Shown: positions 32,436 through 37,374 of the stretch, piece by piece | Position numbering within the stretch: position 1 is the stretch's first letter | How the letters are laid out: the number at the start of each line of letters is the position of its first letter | NCBI GenBank assembly: GCA_000828075.3 | Contig: JXCB02000023.1 | Coordinates: forward strand, 785,769 to 823,142 | Origin: Tolypothrix campylonemoides VB511288 | Lineage (GTDB): Bacteria; Cyanobacteriota; Cyanobacteriia; Cyanobacteriales; Nostocaceae | DNA length: 37,374 nucleotides | Direction: 5' to 3' | Translations under genes and position numbers: made by a program | Notes under the pieces: generated by a model | Seen by the model: the letters and a program-made list of their open reading frames with translations, nothing else | What the model was told of the DNA's origin: nothing | Database searches by the model: none

Positions 32436-32813
32436 ATGAGTAGCTTAAAATACGCTGACATCACCCAAAAAATTATTGGAGCCTCCTTTGAAGTCCATAA
32501 ATTTTTAGGCAACGGCTTCCAAGAAGTTATCTACCAACGCGCTCTAAGCTATGAGATGCGTCAAGCAAGACTAGAATTTGCCCGCGAAATAGAACAGCAC
32601 ATTTACTATAAAAACCTACTCGAACCTATCGGTACACGCAGAGCCGACTTTGTAGTTGAAAACAAAATACTCGTAGAACTAAAAGCCGTCATCCAACTCG
32701 AAGATGTTCACCTAGCCCAAGCCCTCAATTATTTAAAAGCCTATAGATTAGAAGTTGGATTACTGATAAACTTTGGTAGCAAAAGCCTAACCTTCAAAAG
32801 GCTTGTAATGTAG
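32436..32813 (+). CDS. GxxExxY protein (PD-(D/E)XK-like)
   Basis: This 125-residue protein carries the namesake motif GFQEVIY (residues 27-33) and the nuclease-fold-like D...E.K core (RADFVVENKILVELKAV). Further family motifs are IIGASFEVHKFLGNG at the N-terminus and HLAQALNYLKAYRLEVGLLINFG near the end. Family members are very common in cyanobacteria, and their role is unknown; the fold suggests nuclease ancestry. The sequence before the ATG (AATCCGTGATTTAGAAA) reappears almost unchanged at 32929-32947 downstream of the gene. Confidence 0.9.
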   Translation: MSSLKYADITQKIIGASFEVHKFLGNGFQEVIYQRALSYEMRQARLEFAREIEQHIYYKNLLEPIGTRRADFVVENKILVELKAVIQLEDVHLAQALNYLKAYRLEVGLLINFGSKSLTFKRLVM

Positions 32814-33002
32814 AACACGAATTAGACGGATTAAAGAATAACACGGAAAAAAGTTACTTGCACAGCAAAGAATCTCATGAATCACCTATCTACTTCATCT
32901 TAATCATCTGTGTAATCTCGTAATCCGTATCAATCCGTGATTCAGACAATGGGGGAAATGTGATATTTAAGATTTACTTTATCATTAATAACAGGCAGTG
33001 AG
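32814..33002. repeat. Downstream copy of the GxxExxY leader
   Basis: ATTAGACGGATTAAAGAATA...ACACGGA (from 32822) and AATCCGTGATTCAGACAATG (32931-32950) repeat, in the same order, the sequences before the gene (ATTAGACAGATTC...ACACGGA, then AATCCGTGATTTAGAAAATG). The ATG here opens no long frame. Confidence 0.55.
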
Positions 33003-35177
33003 TTAACCCTTCAACTCCCCAAACTTAGGACTCCACCACCCTTTAGCAGTGGTAAAATAAGCGACATCTTTATGTTTCTGGTCATTTCGGGACTTAGAAT
33101 CGGAACAGCGAAGCATTGTTTTACTCTGTCCGTCTTTCGTATAACTGTACTCTTCCAGAGGTTTCTTACATACCGGACAGGGATATGTCGTTATCTTGAC
33201 TGGAAGTTTTGCGGAATTTGCTGATTTAGCTGCTTGAGAACGAGGTGCTTCCCAAGTCTTAGTGCGATCGCTCCAAAAGAGGACGGTATCTTCACACCCG
33301 CTGAGACATTTGAGAAAGTATTTCTTTGTAACTTTATTGCTGGGAATTTTCCCTAAGTAATTCTTACACTGAGGGCAACGAGTTCTGGAAGTCTGAAATT
33401 TGCGTTCAGCCACAGGAGATGCTTTCGCCCCATTTGATGAACTGACAACTGAACTGACAACGACAGTTTTTGCTTTTGCCAAAGCTGGTGTAAAATAATT
33501 CTGGTTCCAATTTGTTAGGTAGTGCTGCCAAGGCTGTTTCCCGGAAGCAATTGCGTCTAAGGCATCTTCCATCTTTGCAGTAAATTCTGTCTCCAACAAA
33601 TCTGGTAATGCTTTCTGCAAAAAAGCATCGACTTCCATACCTAAAGTTGTCGGCTGTAGATTTTCTTTTGTGAGTTGGACATAACTTCGTTTCTTAAGCG
33701 TCGCAATTGTGGGAGAATAAGTACTAGGACGACCAATGCCTTTACGCTCCATCAGTTGTACCAGTTTTGGTTCGCTGTAACGCGGTGGTGGCTGGGTCTT
33801 TTTCTTCTCGTGACCTGCATTCTCCAAAGTCAGCATTTGCCCTTGTTGCAAGTTTGGCAGCATTGTATCTTTGCTGAGGTTCGACCAGTACCGGGCATAA
33901 CCGTAAAAGTCTATGACTTGTCCTCTAGCTTGCCAGAGGATTTGACCAGACTGAGTGATGACGAGAGTTTTCCGGAGTTGTGCAGGGCGACATTGGGAGG
34001 CGATCGCCCGTTTCCAAATCAAGACATACAAGTTAAACTCGTCTGGAGAAAGTTCTACTCGCAATTCAGTTGAAGGTCGAAACACATTGGTTGGTCGAAT
34101 TGCTTCATGAGCTTCCTGAGCCGTTTTATTGCTACGATGTTTGGCAACAGAAGGCGGCACATTCTCGGGGTCATTCTGCTCTAACCACTTGCGGGCACTC
34201 GCGCAGAACTCTGGACTCAGCATAACTGAATCTGTCCGCATATATGTAATTAACCCCGCCTCATACAACTTTTGAGCCACCTGCATGGTTTTTTCAGGAG
34301 CAAATTTCAACCTCGAACCAGCAGCTTGCTGAAGAGTAGAAGTGATAAACGGTGGAGGTGGTTGGCGGTTGACGATTTTTCCTTCGTATTGGACAACTTG
34401 GTGAGGATGGCGTTTGGCTTCCTCAACTAAGTGTGTTGCTTCTGCTTCCGAAAGAACGCGAGTAGACTCGGTTGCTTCTGTGCTGTTCACTGCGGCGTCA
34501 TCATGAACTTCCGCTTCTTGTGGTGCTTCCGACGGAGTATCCACCTTACCTTTGTAGAAAGCGCGGAATCCTTCCGCATAATCAACCCAGACACTCCAAT
34601 AATCTTGGGGGACAAAAGACTGAATTTCCCTCTCGCGCTGGCAAATCAGGTGCAGGGTAGCACTTTGAACTCGTCCGACACTCTTCGCGCCATTATTCAA
34701 CGCCCAAACCAGCGGGCTTCCCTTGTACCCGACGAGTTTGTCAAGACAGTCGCGACACAATCCTGCTCCTATCAAGTTAAGGTCAAGTTCTCTGGGATTG
34801 GCGATCGCACTTTTCACCGCAGACTCTGTAATCTCCGTGTAGACGACTCGTTTCGGTTGCTTCAAACCCAAAGCTTCCTTGAGATGCCAAGCGATCGTTT
34901 CTCCTTCTCGATCTGGATCAGTCGCTAAGACAACTTCCTTGACTTGCCGAACCGCAGCCTTAAGTTGTTGAATCGTTTCCTTTGCTTGCTGGTTGCGGGC
35001 TACATAGCGACATTGTACACTACTGCCATCCAAGGTAAAACCCAGCGAATCCTCACCTTCATCGCTGAGTTCTCGAATGTGACCGCAACTAGCACGAACA
35101 ATCCACTCCGAACCCAGAATTTGACTGAGCTTTTTGACTTTACCGGGGGACTCGACCACTAGAAGGCGTTTAGGCAT
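33003..35177 (-). CDS. topA: DNA topoisomerase I (type IA), accessory TopA paralogue
   Basis: This 724-residue type IA enzyme relaxes negative supercoils by single-strand passage. Toprim residues are Glu9 (VVESPGK) and Asp87/Asp89 (ATDPDREGE). The active-site Tyr312 is in LITYMRTDS. Other blocks are VGRVQSATLHLICQRE and KGIGRPSTYSPTIATL. An acidic insert (about 212-245, TPSEAPQEAEVHDDAAV) interrupts the middle domain. The C-terminus carries two Cys clusters (CPQCKNYLG with CLSGC, and CPVCKKPLEE with a later CSDS), i.e. zinc-ribbon-like elements. It is shorter than the roughly 880-residue main cyanobacterial TopA and differs in the gate region, so I regard it as a second paralogue; the main one would be elsewhere. 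Promoter not identified. Confidence 0.88.
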   Translation of the reverse strand: MPKRLLVVESPGKVKKLSQILGSEWIVRASCGHIRELSDEGEDSLGFTLDGSSVQCRYVARNQQAKETIQQLKAAVRQVKEVVLATDPDREGETIAWHLKEALGLKQPKRVVYTEITESAVKSAIANPRELDLNLIGAGLCRDCLDKLVGYKGSPLVWALNNGAKSVGRVQSATLHLICQREREIQSFVPQDYWSVWVDYAEGFRAFYKGKVDTPSEAPQEAEVHDDAAVNSTEATESTRVLSEAEATHLVEEAKRHPHQVVQYEGKIVNRQPPPPFITSTLQQAAGSRLKFAPEKTMQVAQKLYEAGLITYMRTDSVMLSPEFCASARKWLEQNDPENVPPSVAKHRSNKTAQEAHEAIRPTNVFRPSTELRVELSPDEFNLYVLIWKRAIASQCRPAQLRKTLVITQSGQILWQARGQVIDFYGYARYWSNLSKDTMLPNLQQGQMLTLENAGHEKKKTQPPPRYSEPKLVQLMERKGIGRPSTYSPTIATLKKRSYVQLTKENLQPTTLGMEVDAFLQKALPDLLETEFTAKMEDALDAIASGKQPWQHYLTNWNQNYFTPALAKAKTVVVSSVVSSSNGAKASPVAERKFQTSRTRCPQCKNYLGKIPSNKVTKKYFLKCLSGCEDTVLFWSDRTKTWEAPRSQAAKSANSAKLPVKITTYPCPVCKKPLEEYSYTKDGQSKTMLRCSDSKSRNDQKHKDVAYFTTAKGWWSPKFGELKG

Positions 35178-35274
35178 GGCACCTTATTTTTGGATGCAAT
35201 CTACACAGTAGGCTCTTAGTTTTTTATAGTACACTTGTTTTGAGTTTTGTTATCTGGTTTGATTGGTTAAATCT

Positions 35275-35328
35275 GTAGTAAGGACTTCAGTCCTTCTTTT
35301 CGTGGAAGAGGACTAAAGTCCTCACTAC
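35275..35328. repeat. Hairpin repeat GTAGTAAGGACTT...AAGTCCTCACTAC
   Basis: Inverted arms GTAGTAAGGACTT and AAGTCCTCACTAC lie at each end, with an inner AGGACT/AGTCCT. This dispersed type also gives the ends of 20439-20485. It lies between the ATPase 3' end and topA. Confidence 0.65.
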
Positions 35329-35368
35329 AAATTTAGTAAGGTTATTTAATCGGACATGATATAAATCA

Positions 35369-36535
35369 TTACGAGTTACTAGTTTGTTTTGCCAGCCAAA
35401 CGCGAAAGTGAGAATGATATAAGCTGTAAGTGGTTTCTTTGCCGACGCCCTGCTGTAGGAACTCAAGCCAATTTTCTAGAATTTCCGCTACATCATATTC
35501 ATCTTCATGAATTATTTGGGTAATCGCTTTTGCTGACATTCCTCCGGTTTCCCCAGAAGTCAGCACATCAAGCACTTTCAAAGCAACATCAGATAAACCC
35601 TCACCTTTTATCTTCTGCCAATGCTGCTGGTAATATGCTTCTAAACCTGGCGGAATTCTATCAAATTGGTAGGGTTCGGAGTAAAAACCCTCAGCAATGG
35701 CATTGAAAAGATAGTGCAGATACATAAAATTATTTTCGCTTTCCGTAGTGAGGCGTGCAATCAATTCTTCCTCACGTATATGTGAACTATCTCCACTTTC
35801 TACTCCCCTCTCTGCTTGCGGAGAGGGGCTGGGGGTGAGGTACTGCCGAATGTATGCTTGCACATCTTCCCTATTTTGTTCTGGATATTCCGATAAATCA
35901 AGAATTTGCGACGGTGCTTCAATTAACAAACCAGATTTTTCTCTTTTGAAAGGACGGCGTGTGAGAATAAAATAGATCCCATTCGGGAGATATCTGGGAA
36001 GATAAAACAGATTTGTACCTGGGGGTTGGCTGTTACGGTCAATCGCGTCTAAGGCATCAATAGCAATTATCAAGCGTTGATGGGGTTCTAGGCGATAAGC
36101 CGGAGGCTTGACGCTGCGCGTATCGCTAATTTTCTGAAGTAGCAGCGAAAGAAACCAACTTCCCTCTGTGGCGTTGTCGGGTATTGGGTGTAGAGACGTT
36201 TCATCTTGTAGAGACGTTATATGTAACGTCTCTACAAGGTTATTGCAGACAGTTGTGAGAAATTCTTCAGCCCGATTTTTGCCCTCAACTTGGGCATTGT
36301 AATAAACAACATTACTGTTTTCCGTCGCATACTTGGCGAGGATAGCACTTTTGCCGCTACCGGGTACACCAACAATGGTGAAGTAACCCCGCTTATGACG
36401 GTGGAGAAAGTCGCTGATGGCGGTGAAGATAAAAGGGCGATCGATAAAATTTTGGCTTTTTTCGAGAATGACTTGTTGAAATTGGGTTGGGTAGCAGGCG
36501 GAATTCACGGGGGTTTGGGAAGGTGGAGTATTCAT
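35369..36535 (-). CDS. P-loop ATPase (STAND/NACHT-like), partner of a WD40 protein
   Basis: This 388-residue protein begins with a conserved lead (NFIDRPFIFTAISDFLHRHKRGYFTIV). It has Walker A GVPGSGKS (56-63), Walker B LIIAIDALD (155-163) and an FILTRRPF segment (189-196) in the sensor-1 region. A helical lid and C-terminal winged-helix-like part end YSLYHSHFRVWLAKQ. In related cyanobacterial proteins this ATPase is followed in the same polypeptide by WD40 repeats; here the WD40 part is a separate gene just upstream. TAA and ATG are only 2 bp apart, so translation should be coupled. Two dispersed repeats lie inside the frame (35805-35828, 36206-36237). Likely a signalling or conflict-sensor switch. 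Confidence 0.82.
   Translation of the reverse strand: MNTPPSQTPVNSACYPTQFQQVILEKSQNFIDRPFIFTAISDFLHRHKRGYFTIVGVPGSGKSAILAKYATENSNVVYYNAQVEGKNRAEEFLTTVCNNLVETLHITSLQDETSLHPIPDNATEGSWFLSLLLQKISDTRSVKPPAYRLEPHQRLIIAIDALDAIDRNSQPPGTNLFYLPRYLPNGIYFILTRRPFKREKSGLLIEAPSQILDLSEYPEQNREDVQAYIRQYLTPSPSPQAERGVESGDSSHIREEELIARLTTESENNFMYLHYLFNAIAEGFYSEPYQFDRIPPGLEAYYQQHWQKIKGEGLSDVALKVLDVLTSGETGGMSAKAITQIIHEDEYDVAEILENWLEFLQQGVGKETTYSLYHSHFRVWLAKQTSNS
35805..35828 (-). repeat. In-frame palindromic repeat encoding LTPSPSPQAERG
   Basis: The stem CCCCTCTC/GAGAGGGG lies inside the ATPase gene. The encoded LTPSPSPQAERG (residues 233-244) is a well-known product of this cyanobacterial repeat. The frame is kept open. 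Confidence 0.75.
36206..36237 (-). repeat. In-frame 32-bp inverted repeat of the TAGAGACG family
   Basis: A perfect 14-bp stem TTGTAGAGACGTTA/TAACGTCTCTACAA with a 4-nt loop lies inside the ATPase gene, with a further half-copy (TGTAGAGACG) just beside it at about 36190. It encodes LVETLHITSLQ at residues 100-110. Confidence 0.8.
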
Positions 36536-36537
36536 GG

Positions 36538-37374
36538 TTACACCCCTATACCTTCCAAGCGGAGGAAATGCAAGTGTCCGGATGCTTGACCTGCTATAAT
36601 TGTTACGCTATCTGGAGAGACGACACAGGAATTTATACTACTTTCTCCAGTGAAACTGACAATTAATTTCCTAGACTGCAAATCCCAGACTTTGAGTGTT
36701 TGGTCACTCGAACCAGAAATCACGTACTTGCCATCCGGGGTGATGGCGACTGCATTAACACAGTTACTATGACCGCGCAGAGTAAACTTTTCTTTACCAG
36801 ACTGCAAATCCCAGACTTTGAGTGTTTGGTCACTCGAACCAGAAATCACGTACTTGCCGTCCGGGGTAACGGCGACTGTATTAACCGACTTACTATGACC
36901 GTGCAGAGTAAACTTTTCTTTACCAGACTGCAAATCCCAGACTTTGAGTGTGTTCTCATCCCAACCAGAAATCACGTACTTACCATCCGGGGTGACGGCG
37001 GCTGCATAAACCCAGTTACTATAACCGTGTAGAGTAAACTTTTCTTTACCAGGCTTCAAATCCCACAGTTTGAGTGTGTTGTCACCCGAACCAGAAATCA
37101 CGTACTTGCCATCTGGGGTGACGGCGGCTGCATAAACCCAGTTACTATGGCCGCTAAGAATAAACTTTTCTTTACTAGACTGGAAATCCCAGAGTTTGAG
37201 TGTGTTGTCACCCGAACCAGAAATCACGCAGTTGCCATCAGGGGTGACGGCGACTGCATTAACCCAGTTAGTATGACCACTAAGAGTAAACTTTTCTTGA
37301 CCAGACTGTAAATCCCAAACTTTAAGTGTTTGGTCACTCGAACCAGAAATCACGTACTTGCCATCAGGGGTGAC
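36538..37374 (-). CDS. WD40 repeat protein, C-terminal part
   Basis: This is an open frame entering from the right edge, so the N-terminus is missing. It contains a partial blade, five complete 42-residue WD40 repeats (pattern SGH.NWVNAVAVTPDGKYVIS...LK(V/L)WDLQSGKEKF) and a degenerate final blade ending GHLHFLRLEG. The DNA repeats of 126 bp are nearly identical, with starts about 36674, 36800 and every 126 bp thereafter. The proteins form beta-propeller scaffolds. The stop is 2 bp before the ATPase start. The missing part may carry another domain. The first in-window Met-like codon is an internal GTG, so 37353 is not the start. Confidence 0.9.
   Translation of the reverse strand, partial: VTPDGKYVISGSSDQTLKVWDLQSGQEKFTLSGHTNWVNAVAVTPDGNCVISGSGDNTLKLWDFQSSKEKFILSGHSNWVYAAAVTPDGKYVISGSGDNTLKLWDLKPGKEKFTLHGYSNWVYAAAVTPDGKYVISGWDENTLKVWDLQSGKEKFTLHGHSKSVNTVAVTPDGKYVISGSSDQTLKVWDLQSGKEKFTLRGHSNCVNAVAITPDGKYVISGSSDQTLKVWDLQSRKLIVSFTGESSINSCVVSPDSVTIIAGQASGHLHFLRLEGIGV

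Noticed and set aside
36674-37374. Regular 126-bp direct repeats
   Set aside because: They are not a CRISPR array: the period equals a 42-residue WD40 blade and the frame is continuous.

Overview
The window looks like chromosomal DNA from a filamentous, probably Nostocales-type, cyanobacterium. The HIP1 octamer GCGATCGC is scattered throughout. Several proteins match cyanobacterial family members: a lactate/glycolate oxidase with the cyanobacterial lactate-oxidase Leu, an Aas-type acyl-ACP synthetase, a YlqD protein, and a plastid-like pyruvate dehydrogenase E2. Intergenic spaces are full of the short palindromic and heptameric repeats typical of these genomes. I cannot name the genus.

Layout. 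1-9 kb: the 5' end of an unknown gene, the (S)-2-hydroxy-acid oxidase, two tandem paralogous small membrane-protein genes, aas followed by a ylqD-like gene, a membrane-anchored unknown, and the PDH E2 gene. 9-12 kb is a decayed patch: a MITE with a 5-bp target duplication, an Rpn/DUF4351-type fragment, a class I methyltransferase, a tyrosine-recombinase remnant, and a VapBC-type toxin-antitoxin pair bracketed by one repeat family. 12.2-15.1 kb is an RNA-repair cassette: RtcB ligase, a COG0523 (CobW-type) GTPase and archease. 15.4-19.1 kb holds a peptidoglycan-binding mini-protein, an EEP-family nuclease/phosphatase and a divergent transketolase. 20.7-25.9 kb holds a large right-handed beta-helix protein, a second methyltransferase, a GNAT acetyltransferase and a second RtcB of the shorter bacterial type. 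26.3-28 kb holds a methyltransferase/HAD operon followed by tRNA-Ala(CGC).

28.3-32 kb is a conflict-system-like island: an orphan HicB, a truncated HsdS fragment abutting an inverted truncated caspase fragment, then a ribbon-helix-helix protein, a small peptidase-co-occurring (Pepco-like) protein and a caspase-coiled coil-SUMF1 fusion protein. 32.4-37.4 kb holds a GxxExxY protein, an accessory type IA topoisomerase, and a WD40-then-ATPase gene pair running off the right edge.

The points most worth following are: (i) the RtcB/COG0523/archease cassette, where the GTPase is a candidate metal chaperone for the metal-dependent ligase, with a second RtcB class 10 kb away; (ii) the RHH/Pepco-like/caspase-SUMF1 locus beside a broken inverted caspase copy; (iii) palindromic repeats that entered coding sequences in frame (two in the ATPase gene, one in the beta-helix gene); and (iv) a two-copy family of small membrane proteins. 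All assignments come from reading the sequence and from family knowledge; no database search was run.
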